DNA of 64,000 nt. It comes from Thereva unica (Eukaryota; Arthropoda; Insecta; Diptera; Therevidae). Made by a program: the position numbers and the translations under genes. A model generated the notes under the pieces. The model was given only the letters and a program-made list of their open reading frames with translations. It had not been told where the DNA came from and did no database searches. Positions 10,308-22,054 of the stretch are shown here, one piece after another. Position 1 is the stretch's first letter. Every line of letters starts with the position of its first letter. Location: NCBI GenBank assembly GCA_949987705.1, contig OX465281.1, forward strand, positions 144,136,876 to 144,200,875, given 5' to 3'.

Positions 10308-10870
10308 GAAGAGCTTTAAATACCTAGGAACAATAGTGTCGTCAACAAACGAAGAGCTGGAGGAAGTTAAAAGCAGAATACAACAGGGCAATCAAAGTTT
10401 TTATTCACTGCGTAAAGTACTTCAATCAAGATTGTTATACAGGAAAACTAAATTTGAACTCTACAAATCTCTTATAAGGCCTGAGGCTTGTTTTGACTCT
10501 AAGACGTAAACAATGACCTCCTCAAAAAGTCGCAAACTAATTTGGAGAAAAATCTTAAGACACATTATTGGACCATTAAACGTAAACGGTATGTGGAAAA
10601 TCAGATACAATGACGAACTGTACCAAATCTACAAAGAAATAGACATCGTCAACTAAATCAAAATAAATAGACTACGACGGGCAGGACGCGAATGCAAGAA
10701 AACAGACCAGTGAAGAAACTGTATAAGGTAATCATAATCGGTGACAGCAGGATGGCCGAGGAAAAGCCGCCGTAGATACAGACGCTGAACACCTGTTGGG
10801 CGTACGAAATTGGAGGACTCTAGCCAGTGAGCGAGAAGCTTGGAGGAGAAAACTGAATGACCATTTTTGT
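10308..10870 (+). pseudogene. RTE-like LINE reverse transcriptase 3' remnant
   Basis: On plus, FKYLGTIVSSTNEELEEV at about 10,316 is followed by a continuous stretch to YKSLIRPEA at about 10,490. This is the region after the catalytic core in RTE-like and related LINEs. From there stops and shifts accumulate, but KILRHIIGP, RLRRAGRE and GWPRKSRRR still mark the C-terminal basic region through about 10,800. Strongly decayed and 5' truncated. Confidence 0.75.
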
Positions 10871-12155
10871 ACATCACTATTCTTAACTATTAACGAAAAA
10901 CCAACTATTCCTGAAAAATTTGAGAACATTAGATTAAAAATGCATTTATTTGAAGTGTGACCAAAACTATCTGGGTATTCTGTTAAAGCCTTGAACGTTA
11001 AAACATTTAAAATTATTGCAAATAGCAGGACTCAGCACTCGAAATTCGAGGGCAATTTTCTATACCATTTATGAATTTAAATCTAGAAGTCTTCAATAAC
11101 CAAATTTTTCGAGAAAAATAAAACTAAATTGAAAAATAAAACAAATTTTTTATAGTTGGAAAAAGCAATGCCAAAAAACCAACTTTTATTACCTTTTAAT
11201 GTCGCATATTGCAAAATTGTGCTCATATATGGGAATTAAATATAACAGAGGCCATAAGTAAAATTAATTAATTTTGCGCGTTGTATTGTGCCGTGTATAA
11301 ATAAAATTGTGATTTTGCACTCAGAACTCAGGGCTGCACGGTGAAAAAGTTTTAAATACATTTGGAGAGTATAAACTCTTTGTCACAAAACAAGTGCTTG
11401 CCATGTAATATATAATCTTCAAAATTACATTCTTCTTAGCTATTAACGAAAAACCAACTTTTCCTATAAAAGTTGGAGACATTAGGGTCAAAATGCATTT
11501 ATTTGAAGTATTACCAAATTACCTATGTATTATGTTAAAACCTCGAACGTTAAACAAGAAATCTTTTTGACTGCACTTTGTCACGATCCACTCTGAACGA
11601 ATTTTGAGGACGGAATAAACTCAAGCAAAGAGGCTTCGGCAAAACAAAGACAAAGAATAATAAAAGCACATTACATCTCCAACTAATATATTCCACAAGT
11701 CATTAGCTAGTTGCTTACATAGCCATTACAAGGTAAAGACTTCCAATTTCCTAAATTTCCAGTAGAATTTTTCGATTACCATGCAGGCCGTTACACAAAT
11801 CATTAAAGAATTCTTGGGTTACAAGAGTAACCCCTTGCTAGTTTTCCCGCTGAAGTTACTCGCGATGAAAGAATACCAGTGTAGATTAACTTGAAGAACC
11901 GGCCCTGCTGCTGCTGAATGAATATTAGTCTAGAAACTCACAATGACATCCTTTGTATTGTACAATTGTACTAACACCACGATCTAAGCAACTACTTGGC
12001 CTCTACTAGTCTGAACAAAATTTGTCCATATCGATTCATCCAGTAAAATTAAGCCTTTTTGATTCCTTTTTGAAATATAAAAAAAAGCAGCTAAATTGGT
12101 GCAATAGAAACTGAGTCCTGAAAGCTTTGGAATTTCCAAATGAAGTCATTTGCTT
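10871..12155. repeat. Gene-free region with a 115-bp direct repeat
   Basis: A segment at 10,885-10,999 (starting CTATTAACGAAAAACCAACT, ending at GAACGTT) recurs diverged at about 11,440-11,553 in the same orientation, 556 bp apart. The rest is AT-rich without recognisable coding sequence. Confidence 0.6.
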
Positions 12156-12457
12156 CCCAGTTTGTCAACGGAACTTCAGCACGCTCAATACGAATTTGAA
12201 CACCCGCTTTAGTGCAGCGAACGAAATGCGGATGACATGTTTGTTTGCTAACGTTCAGGTAAAACAAATTCTCTAGAAAAATCTTGTGGATTTACTACTA
12301 TTATAGTAATTTGAACTAGCTTCTCTCGGGATTGCTTTGTCATCAGTTCTGATACTAGCCAATTTTCTTTTTAGTGCTAAATGTATAACTATTTTGTAAG
12401 AAGTCAGTTTATTCCATCTTCTTCATCATACTGGGAAGTTAATCGTGTGGACCGTGT
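12156..12457 (+). mobile_element. HINE-like repeat, 3' remnant
   Basis: Matches the 3' block of the complete copy at 31,931-33,002: CACGCTCAATACGAATTTG, GCAGCGAACGAAATGC, ACATGTTTGTTTGCTA, and the inverted sub-terminal CATACTGGGAAGTTAATCGT. The final stem-loop and CTAGT are lost; the repeat stops at the end of the LINE remnant on its right. Confidence 0.75.
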
Positions 12458-12465
12458 GTGTTTTT

Positions 12466-13574
12466 TTGCTTAACGACTATGTAACTAGTCTTACTTTTGT
12501 TAACTTTGAATTTATTTGCTATAGCCCACCTTGAGAGGATAGCTAGGTCAGACTCTGTAACTGGCTTTGAATCTTGGCAGCCTGAATCAAGACTATTTTA
12601 TCAGCATAAATGCAATAGTTTCCATTTATATTAATTTTGTTGATGTCGGTAACATATAATAAAAATAAAGTTGGGCCAAGCATGGAGCCCTGTGGAACAC
12701 CTGACTTAATTGACATTTTGTTGCTTAATGTCGATTTGACCTAGGTGGAAGTTTCTCTATTTTCAATAAAAGATTTAAGGGTGTATGGCTTGCCTCTTAT
12801 CCCAAACTGATCAATTTTATTAAGTAGTATATATCTTGATTCACCGTGTCAAAAGTTTAACTAATATCAACAAAAATGGCAGATGTGTGCAACTTCTTAT
12901 CAAGATTTTGGTTGATAATACCAATTGCCTTGATCGCAGCAGTCTCAGTAGAGGAAGAACTTTGGAATCCGTATTGGTTAACATCAAAATTACACGTTGT
13001 GGAAATAAAGTGGCGTATTTGATTATCAATCACTTTCTCACATATCTTAGCGATTGTGATTGGCCTATAGTTATTAATATTATTTTTGTCTGCGTTCTTA
13101 TGAATTGGTATAATAAAGGACAGCTTGATAAAATCAGGAAAAGTTTCAGAGGACAGTATATTGTTAACTCCATCAGTTAATAATTCTATAATGATATCCA
13201 GTACGCTTATAATATCTTTTAGAGTTATTCCGTCAGGGCCAGGCGATGAGTTTGAATTCATACACAAAAGGATATGCTTAATTTCATTTTGATGTACAGG
13301 TCTCAGAAATATGGTTTTGTCATTAAAAATTAATTGAAGACAGAGTATGTTGGGTAGATTCTTTGTTTGATTCTCTCCAATATTGCAGAAATGCGTATTA
13401 AAAGAATTGGCAATGTTGTAATTGTTTATATATACTTATTTACCCCGTTATCGACTTTCTTGTTCTTATTTAAAATATTCCTGTTAATTACCGACCAAAG
13501 TTTTTTGGTATTATTCGCAGTAGAGAGCATTTTTTGAATGTGGGCATTTTTGTGCAATCTTTACAATTTTTCTT
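12466..13574 (-). pseudogene. Minus-strand LINE reverse transcriptase core
   Basis: Read from 13,574 down: a linker (HKNAHIQKMLSTANNTKKLW at about 13,550), then SSPGPDGIT (13,245), FIIPIHKNADKNNINNYRPI (13,100), QYGFQSSSSTETAA, FVDIS-KTFD (12,860), SGVPQGSMLGP (12,700), YCIYAD (12,615) and a thumb motif near 12,540-12,480. The catalytic box reads YADK rather than YADD. Several stops and shifts are present, so it is a relic. Its N-terminal linker continues at 15,259-15,420 and its endonuclease at 22,055-22,690, the gaps being later insertions. Confidence 0.88.
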
Positions 13575-15258
13575 CTTTTTAAATTCTTTTATTTAACTTA
13601 CACTGTTTGTCGTCAAATCTTGGAAGTTAAATTTGACCCACTTCCCGGTTTCGGATAGAGCTGAAATTTTGCATACACGTTTAGTTTGGATGACAATGCA
13701 ATCTGGCCATTTTGTAAAAATATCAAGATGGCGGTTCCAAAATGGCGCCCGATTTTTGAAATTGTGCTCCGCGGCCCTCTGACATGGATATCAAATGAAA
13801 GGATATGACAGGTAGAACACAATAAGCTATGTGGCGTCATTCCAAATTCAAAATGGCGGCCAACACTTACACTGTTTGTCGTCAAATCTTGGAAGTTAAA
13901 TTTGACCCACTTCCCGGTTTCGGATAGAGCTGAAATTTTGCATACACGTTTAGTTTGGATGACAATGCAATCTGGCCATTTTGTAAAAATATCAAGATAG
14001 CGGTTCCAAAATGGTTCCCGATTTTATTTAACTTACACTGTTTGTCGTCAAATCTTGGAAGTTAAATTTGACCCACTTCCCGGTTTCGGATAGAGCTGAA
14101 ATTTTGCACACACGTTTAGTTTGGAGGACAATACAATGTGGCCATTTTGTAAAAATATCAAGATGGCGGTTCCAAAATGGCGCCCGATTTTTGAAATTGT
14201 GCTCCGCGGCCCTCTGACATGGGTATCAAATGAAAGGATATGACAGGTAGAACACAATAAGCTATGTGGCGTCATTCCAAATTCAAAATGGCGGCCAACA
14301 CTAAATTGCGGAAAGCTTATAATAGACTAAAAAGTAGAAAATATAACCGATCAACTTCCAATTTTGCACACACTCGTAGTTCGGGTGGTTAATGTGTATG
14401 AATGATGAGATGAATAGTTGAGTTAAGGGTGAGTTGATAATAAAGAAGCAATACACGTTACAAAAAATCACAAACAAACACAGAGATGCTGCTGTCAACT
14501 AAATTCAACTACTCAAATACTGAACTCATGTCCGTATGCATAATTTCAACTAAACCCAGGTAGCAGAGCTGAGTCGAGTTCAGTCAACCTTAACCCAACT
14601 CGACTCCCGTTTACATGTAGTTAGACTTGGGTTCAACTTGAGTTCAACTCATCATGTATAAGTACTAAATGCAATCTGACCTTTTTGTAAAAAAATCAAG
14701 AAAACGGTTCCGAGATGGCGGCCGTTTTTGCAATTATGTTCCAACGAGCCCACGACATGATGGGTATCAAATGAATACAGTAAACTGTGTGACGTAATTT
14801 TAAATCTAATAGAATTGCCATCATAAAATGGCGGATTACATATAATAAACTAAAAAGTAGAAAATAAAATAAATGGTTAAAAAAAAATTTTAAAAAAAAT
14901 TCTTTTCATTAACTAAAAAATGTACTGAAAAGTAAAAAATAAAAAATATTTTAAAGAAAGCGTGAAATTTCAATTTTAATGAAAAAGTTAATTAAAAGAA
15001 TGGCGCATTTTTCATCAAAAAATTTTGTTTGAATTTGAAATTAACAAAGCAAAAAATTGAGGGTTATTGTAAATCTCACGCGATTTACAGTTATATTTTC
15101 AATTTTTGATGAAAAATGCGCCATTCTTTTAATTAATTTTTTCATTAAAATTGAAATTTCACGCTTTCTTTAAAATATTTTTTTATTTTTTACTTTTCAG
15201 TACATTTTTTAGTTAATGAAAAGAATTTTTTTTAAAATTTTTTTTTAACCATTTATTT
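13575..15258 (-). mobile_element. Hairpin-satellite element, left copy
   Basis: Inserted into the minus-strand LINE between its linker and RT core. Outer part: tandem units of about 270 bp (13,610-13,870 and 14,040-14,300) and a shorter 165-bp unit between, all with the satellite-S landmark or its flanking TTTGACCCACTTCCCGGTTT. Middle: unique sequence shared with the right copy. Inner end: a palindrome of about 390 bp. No coding capacity. The right copy at 15,805-18,089 is the same sequence in opposite orientation with more satellite units. Confidence 0.85.
14866..15258. repeat. Long perfect-looking hairpin H1
   Basis: AT-rich palindrome starting AAATAAATGGTTAAAAAAAA and ending with its complement, arms about 180 bp, centre near GTAAATCTCACGCGATTTAC. 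A near-identical hairpin H2 lies at 15,807-16,199. Confidence 0.9.
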
Positions 15259-15420
15259 GTATTCATTAGCAAGGTTCAGATCACTTTGATTCATTTTCAT
15301 TAAATTATACAAGGCCGTTTTCTCTTTAACTTGCATAATAATTTCATCATTTATCCAGTCATTATTTGTCCTTGATCTATATTTTTTTATATTTTGTGGC
15401 GGAGGATTTTGCATATTTAA
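15259..15420 (-). pseudogene. Minus-strand LINE linker segment
   Basis: On minus, 15,420 to 15,259 reads MQNPPPQNIKKYRSRTNND then WINDEI and VKEKTALYNLM to NEYK. This is the linker typical between endonuclease and reverse transcriptase of Jockey-like LINEs. It joins the RT core left of 13,575 and the endonuclease right of 22,050 once the insertions between are removed. No stop in this piece. Confidence 0.85.
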
Positions 15421-15804
15421 TTATCCATGCCGAACAGGCTAATTGCGAAGAGGCCAGACTAAGCTAGGTACTTCCACTTACCCCCACCTTTTCTCTCCTT
15501 TTCCGTTCCCCTCGCCATTTCGCCACTTCTAAGCTAAGGTGTTTACCGTGCCGATGGCTGCATGGCCAGCCAGTGGTTAAAGAGTGCTGGTCGCGAACGG
15601 TTCCCTCCGATGCCCTGGCAATGTCGGAGAGAACAAGTGCCTTATCCTGGTAAGCGGCTCTGGCAGGATGGACCCCTCTTTCCGCACTACTCGTGGGACT
15701 TTTATGGAAAAACCCAAACCTACAAAAAAACCAATCGGCTCCAGTTCGGGGGCTCTCAAAACCACACCTACTGCCTGCAAGGGCAACGAGGTAGGTAAAA
15801 GGGA
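15421..15804 (+). pseudogene. LOA/I-group LINE 5' end and ORF1 start
   Basis: The 5' UTR and first codons of the plus-strand LINE whose body is at 18,090-22,046. An ATG at 15,668 opens MDPSFRTTRGTFMEKPKP and runs in frame to GNEVGKRE at 15,804, where the hairpin-satellite element begins. The Ser/Pro/Lys-rich, low-complexity character continues directly in ORF1 after 18,090 (SKPITSTEAGPS). This shows that the two pieces are one LINE split by the insertion. Confidence 0.8.
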
Positions 15805-18089
15805 ATAAAATAAATGGTTAAAAAAATTTTTAAAATAAATTCTTTTCATTAACTAAAAAATGTACTGAAAAGTAAAAAATAAAAAATATTTTAAAGAAAG
15901 CGTGAAATTTCAATTTTAATGAAAAAGTTAATTAAAAGAATGGCGCATTTTCCATCAAAAAATTTTGTTAGAATTTGAAATTAACAAAGCAAAAAATTGA
16001 GGGTTATTGTAAATCTCTCGCGATTTACAGTTATATTTTCAATTTTTGATGAAAAATGCGCCATTCTTTTAATTAACTTTTTCATTAAAATTGAAATTTC
16101 ACGCTTTCTTTAAAATATTTTTTATTTTTTACTTTTCAGTACATTTTTTAGTTAATGAAAAGAATTTATTTTAAAAATTTTTTTAACCATTTATTTTATT
16201 TTCTACTTTTAAGTTTATTATATGTATTCCGCCATTTTATGATGGCAATTCTATTAGATTTAAAATTACGTCACACGGTTTACTGTATTCATTTGATACC
16301 CATGTCGTGGGCTCGGTGGAACATAATTGCAAAAACGGCCGCCATCTCGGAACCGTCTTCTTGATTTTTTTACAAAAAGGTCAGATTGCATTTAGTACTT
16401 ATACATGATGAGTTGAACTCAAGTTGAACCCAAGTCTAACTACATGTAAACGGGAGTCGAGTTGGGTTAAGGTTGACTGAACTCGACTCAGCTCTGCTAC
16501 CTGGGTTTGGTTGAAATTATGCATACGGACATGAGTTCAGTATTTGAGTAGTTGAATTTAGTTGACAGCAGCATCTCTGTGTTTGTTTGTGATTTTTTGT
16601 AACGTGTATTGCTTCTTTATTATCAACTCACCCTTAACTCAACTATTCATCTCATCATTCATACACATTAACCACCCGAACTACGAGTGTGTGCAAAATT
16701 GGAAGTTGATCGGTTATATTTTCTACTTTTTAGTCTATTATAAGCTTTCCGCAATTTAGTGTTGGCCGCCATTTTGAATTTGGAATGACGCCACATAGCT
16801 TATTGTGTTCTACCTGTCATATCCTTTCATTTGATACCCATGTCAGAGGGCCGCGGAGCACAACTTCAAAAATCGGGCGCCATTTTGGAACCGCCATCTT
16901 GATATTTTTACAAAATGGCCAGATTGCATTGTCATCCAAACTAAACGTGTATGCAAAATTTCAGCTCTATCCGAAACCGGGAAGTGGGTCAAATTTAACT
17001 TCCAAGATTTGACGACAAACAGTGTAAGTGTTGGCCGCCATTTTGAATTTGGAATGACGCCACATAGCTTATTGTGTTCTACCTGTCAAATCCTTTCATT
17101 TGATACCCATGTCAGAGGGCCGCGGAGCACAACTTCAAAAATCGGGCGTCATATTGGAACCGCCATCTTGATATTTTTACAAAATGGCCAGATTGCATTG
17201 TCATCCAAACTAAACGTGTATGCAAAATTTCAGCTCTATCCGAAACCGGGAAGTGGGTCAAATTTAACTTCCAAGATTTGACGACAAACAGTGTAAGTGT
17301 TGGCCGCCATTTTGAATTTAGAATGACGCCACATAGCTTATTGTGTTCTACCTGTCATATCCTTTCAATTGATACCCATGTCAGAGGGCCGCGGAGCACA
17401 ATTTCAAAAATCGGGCGCCATTTTGGAACCGCCATCTTGATATTTTTACAAAATGGCCAGATTGCATTGTCATCCAAACTAAACGTGTATGCAAAATTTC
17501 AGCTTTATCCGAAACCGGGAAGTGGGTCAAATTTAACTTCCAAGATTTGACGACAAACAGTGGCACAATTTCAAAAATCGGGCGCCATTTTGGAACCGCC
17601 ATCTTGATATTTTTACAAAAAGGCCAGATTGCATTGTCATCCAAACTAAACGTGTATGCAAAATTTCAGCTCTATCCGAAGCCGGGAAGTGGGTCAAATT
17701 TAACTTCCAAGATTTGACGACAAACAGTGACACAATTTCAAAAATCGGGCGCCATTTTGGAACCGCCATCTTGATATTTTTACAAAATGGCCAGATTGCA
17801 TTGTCATCCAAACTAAACGTGTATGCAAAATTTCAGCTCTATCCGAAACCGGGAAGTGGGTCAAATTTAACTTCCAAGATTTGACGACAAACAGTGGCAC
17901 AATTTCAAAAATCGGGCGCCATTTTGGAACCGCCATCTTGATATTTTTACAAAAAGGCCAGATTGCATTGTCATCCAAACTAAACGTGTATGCAAAATTT
18001 CAGCTCTATCCGAAGCCGGGAAGTGGGTCAAATTTAACGTCCAAGATTTGACGACAAACAGTGTAAGTTAAATAAAAGAATTTAAAAAG
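15805..18089 (+). mobile_element. Hairpin-satellite element, right copy
   Basis: Opposite orientation to the copy at 13,575-15,258 and interrupting ORF1 of the plus-strand LINE. Order: hairpin H2, a shared unique middle (16,200-16,760), three 270-bp satellite units (about 16,755-17,560), then three 165-167-bp short units to 18,060. It ends GTTAAATAAAAGAATTTAAA, as does the left copy. AAAAGG at both borders may be a short target duplication. Unit number differs from the left copy (two long and one short there). The tandem ORFs inside are repeat translations, not genes. Confidence 0.85.
15807..16199. repeat. Long hairpin H2
   Basis: Near-identical to H1 (14,866-15,258); centre near GTAAATCTCTCGCGATTTAC, one base different from H1. 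Confidence 0.9.
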
Positions 18090-19214
18090 GAGCTTTAGAC
18101 TCTAATCCGGAGCTCCCTACTCCTCTAAGCCAATTACTTCAACAGAAGCAGGCCCTTCAACTGCACTCGTGCAGTCTTCCAGTGCTTCTAAGGAGGCTAT
18201 AAAAACTAAAAGGCCTGGGTCTAAAGGCGCTCCACCATCAAAGGTGTAGTACCAAGCCCAACGCAGCGCCCAGAGAATCCTTGCTCGATTCAAGGGAACT
18301 GAAAAGGGTGAAATCACCGAGAAGCAACAAGCTTCGCTAAGATTGGCGACGCGGGTCGTCAGCGAGCAAACTTCGCAAACTGGCAACCCAGCACCAAAGC
18401 GTCAGAGGTCCCTTGAGGAACCTAATCACCCTGAGGCTAAACGTAGCAGGAACATTTCCATACATCCTGCTACTACTAAAACCTACAGCCAAGCCTGGAA
18501 GGTCAGATTGTGATCGCCGTTATCGATAAAAACGATCCAGATAGCACCATTCTGCCTGATAAATGGAGGAAACTTAAGGTCAGGCTCGCGACGATTTTCC
18601 TCCCAATCCTGCAGGAGCATCCTGGCACTGCACCTCACTGTCGCGATAGCGGATGGTTTCAGGGCCGCGTGAAGCTCATCGCTTGTGCCGATCAGAGATC
18701 TCTCGATCTCTATAGGATAGCAATATCCAGAATTGGGGAAGCATGGCCAGGCACCAAACTCAAGGTTGTTACGAGGGAGGAAATCCCGAATCGGCCAAGA
18801 GCGACGCCGAGCGGTTACATTAGTAATTATAGGCGTCATAAGCTATGGGTTTCTTCAATTACCCTGAGGCTGTACGAAAAAGACTCTTTGCCCCAGAGTG
18901 GAGCGGTTTCAACTGCTCCACCTGTGGCTCCAGATGGTGAGCTCTCGGGCACTGCCGGTGTTACAGGTACGGATGTTGCTGATTCCAACGTACCTGGCAC
19001 TGCGGCTGACACAGGTACGCAAGCAGCTGAACCCAATATGTCTAGTATTGCGGATGCTACAGGAACAGGAGTAGCTGATCCTAAGGTGCCTGAGGATACT
19101 CACCTACCAACGACAAACGACCCTCTTTTCCTATCCTCTGAGGATTCAAATTTCTCAGGCGTTCCTTCGCCGTCAAAGACGGAGGACGAACTGTGTGACT
19201 TTGTCCAACAATGA
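18090..19214 (+). pseudogene. LOA/I-group LINE ORF1, continued
   Basis: The remainder of the ORF1 protein that starts at 15,668. After a disordered Ser/Lys-rich part (with one stop near 18,247 and a frameshift near 18,503), an ordered region reads IVIAVIDKND, KWRKLKVRLATIFL and FQGRVKLIACADQRSLDLYR to about 18,720. I recognise this as the DUF4780-like domain found in ORF1 of insect LINEs. A Thr/Ala/Pro-rich tail with four GTG-type repeats follows to the stop at 19,214. ORF1 proteins bind the element RNA. ORF2 starts about 75 bases downstream. Confidence 0.8.
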
Positions 19215-19288
19215 TATTACTCTCACAATGGAAGAAGACGAGGCTGATATTACGGTGATCGAGATTGATACCACTACTCCCAACCACG

Positions 19289-22000
19289 ATGTTGAGAGTA
19301 GCGCAGATTAATCTCCATCACAGCAACGCTGCATCCGCCAGCCTATGCTTACGCCTCTCTAAGGCTGATATAGATGTCGTCCAGGTACAAGAGCCTTGGA
19401 TTATCCGGGGCCTTGTATGCGGAATCAGGGCTCCTAAATACAGGTTTCTGTATCCCAGAAATGGGGGAGGTAAGCCAAGAACCTGTTTAATTGTTAAAAA
19501 TGACCTTAACGCTTTTATGTTGTCTAAATTTAGCAACGCTGATAATATACTGGCCTGCTTGGACAACAGAAAAGGCGGTAGGCCCACGTGGATTGGATCT
19601 GTCTACCTACCATACGAGGGAAATTTGGACAGCTCCAGTCTCTTTGTTGCCGCAAAAGAAGCGGTTAGTTGTGGAGCCAGCCTCGTTGGATGTGATGCGA
19701 ATGCTCACAACACCGTTTGGGGCAGCTCTGATACAAATATAAGAGGTGAGTTCCTTTTAGATTTATTACTTCAACATAATCTCTTGCTATGCAATAGGGG
19801 AAATGAACCCACGTTCATCACAAGGGTAAGACAAGAAGTCTTGGATATTACTCTTGTTTCCCCAGATCTGCTCAACCGTGTGGAAAACTGGAGAGTATCC
19901 AGTGAACACTCCTTTTCTGACCACAGAGTCATCCTTTTTAATGTCAATATGTGCTCATTTGTGAAGAAGGCCCCTGGTTACAGGAATGTCCAACACAGAC
20001 TGGGCCATATACAGACAAGTAGTGGAAAGATCCCTCCCTGAGCATGTTCCCACCCACCCTTGGAATGCTGAAGATCTCGAACATCAAGTGACAAATCTCA
20101 GCAACCTCCTGAATAACGCATTTGAAGCAACCTGTCCCACTATAAAATATGGGGGTAAAACCAAACCCCCTTGGTGGACCAGCAGACTTCTCAAACTAAG
20201 GTCTGAAAGCAGAAAGGCCTTCTATAAGGCCAAATGGTCTAACTTGGCTTTGGACTGGGACAACTACAAAAGTCGTCTCAGGGAGTTCAAATATGAACTT
20301 CGAAAGTCAAAAAGGGAATCCTGGAAAACCTTTTGTGCGACAATAGAAGGTTTTTCAGATGCCGCAAGAATGAGAAAAGTAAAATCTCCTACCACAATCC
20401 AAAAGACTTGAGACCTATATGTCTAACATCCTTTCTCCTCAAGATACTAGAAAGACTTGTGGAGATCCATGTTAAGCAAAGCATTGATAAAAAACTTTCT
20501 CCCTCGTAGCATGCCAACACGAAAGGTAAATCAGTAGACACTGCTCTCCACTCTTTGGTAGCGGTCATCGAAAGATCCCTTGAATTCAAGGAATTCACGT
20601 TGGCTGCTTTCTTAGATATTGAAGGTGCGTTCAACAATGTTGAACCTCCTGCGGTCACGAGGGCACTCCAGAGTCTGAATGTTGATGGGTGCTCCAAATC
20701 CTTTATTGATCAGCTGCTGGGTGCAGGGTCATAAAGTCTAGCCTGGGGCTTTCGGAAGAAGTCAGACGGGTCAAAAGAGGCACACCACAAGGTGGGGTCT
20801 TATCGCCGCTCCTTTGGAATATGACAGTCAATGAAGTACTGATAACTCTAAAGGAGTCTGGGTGCACCACGGTGGCCTATGCTGATGATATTGTGCTGGT
20901 GGTGCTGGTAACCGGCAAGTACATCTCAACAATAAGAGATATAATGCAACAACCATTGAATACTCTTTCTCATTGGGCCACTACAAAGGGTCTAGCCGTC
21001 AACCCAGCCAAGACTGAAGTAGTGCTCTTTACAAAGAAGCATAGACTTCCCAATTTTCCTTTCTTAGACTTTGTAATGAAACACTGCATATAAAGGAGGA
21101 TGCGAAATTTCTAGGTTTCATACTCGATAGGAAACTAACGTGGAGGCCGAATCTTTTAGAAAAGGCAAATAAGGCCAAAACAGCTCTCTTCTTATGCCAA
21201 AGAACGATCGGAGTCAACTGGGGCCTTAAACTCCGCATCGTCACTGCGATCTGGGAGGCTCTCGAATGGTTGAAGATAAATAATATGTATATCTCATAAG
21301 AATATATGTATTTTATCGTATAGCCAGGCGGCCCTCAAGGCTCTTAATTCTGTCGTCACAGCATCCACAACTCTTCTGAACTGCCGCAGGTCTCTGTGTG
21401 AGACTGCCACTCAGTTTGATATAACACTGTATTGGGTTCCTGGATTAGGGGAAACTGTAGGGCAGATGAGCTTGCTAGACAGGGACCAAAGTGGAAAGGA
21501 CACCCCACTTAACCCGAATGGGAATGCCCTTAGCCACCTATAAACTAGCTGTGAGAAAAATCAGCTTAGCTCGAGCCGGGCTGAGATGGACCACAGCAAC
21601 GGTTTGTCGCACTCTTCATGCAATGTGGCCAACTTTGGACGCAAAGCGTTGAAAATCTCTGGTTCATTTGAACAAAAAGGAGATAAGCCACGTGGTAACG
21701 GTGCTGACTGGTCACTGTCTGTTTGGCCCACACGCCGAAAGATTAGGACTCCCCCACAACGACTTATGTAGAAGTTGTGGTAATGAAGAAGAGGAAGAAA
21801 CTGTCTCCCATCTTCTCTGTACATGTCCCACCCTAGCAAGGAAAAGAGGGACCTTCCTTGGCAAACCTTTCCTTGATGGATTGAGCGAGCTGCAAAATAT
21901 TGGTGTCTCTAGACTCTGTCGCTTTATCAAAAGCTCGAAATGGCCTGAACTATGTCCCAATACCAGAATGGCATCACAATGGGCCCAATGGCGTGCCTGA
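19289..22000 (+). pseudogene. LOA/I-group LINE ORF2 (EN-RT-RNase H), broken
   Basis: The endonuclease starts LRVAQINLHHSNAASA and contains VQVQEPWI, LVGCDANAHNTVWGS and the terminal SDHRVILF at about 19,918. Then the frame shifts (about 19,985). A fingers segment gives NPKDLRPICLTSFLLKILER at about 20,400 after an apparent deletion, followed by FLDIEGAFNNVE, TPQGGVLSPLLWN and the catalytic VAYADDIV at about 20,875. Later come an RNase H-like stretch (SQAALKAL to LYWVPG, about 21,325-21,440) and a C-terminal zinc knuckle CRSCGNEEEEETVSHLLCTC (about 21,770). Frameshifts, stops and deletions make it dead. Having an RNase H domain, it fits the I group, LOA or R1-like. Confidence 0.85.
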
Positions 22001-22031
22001 GTGGGCTCCCTGGTGGGGGCAGCCATTTCAA

Positions 22032-22048
22032 CCTAACCTAACCTAACC
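22032..22048 (+). repeat. Three CCTAA telomere-type units at LINE 3' end
   Basis: CCTAACCTAACCTAACC sits directly after the LINE 3' sequence GGCAGCCATTTCAA. CCTAA/TTAGG is the common insect telomere repeat. It could be target sequence carried along or the LINE's own tail. Confidence 0.7.
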
Positions 22049-22054
22049 CCTACA

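Noticed and set aside
16785..17978. Series of 75-92 residue ORFs on both strands
   Set aside because: Translations of the satellite units in the hairpin-satellite arms; they recur with each unit on both strands and show no protein-like conservation.
13575..18089. One single foldback element with a 550-bp loop
   Set aside because: The loop contains adjoining pieces of two different LINEs that continue outside the arms, so two separate insertions explain it better.
18117..19287. Minus-strand ORFs over LINE ORF1
   Set aside because: Antisense of the DUF4780-like ORF1 frame; no domain features of their own.
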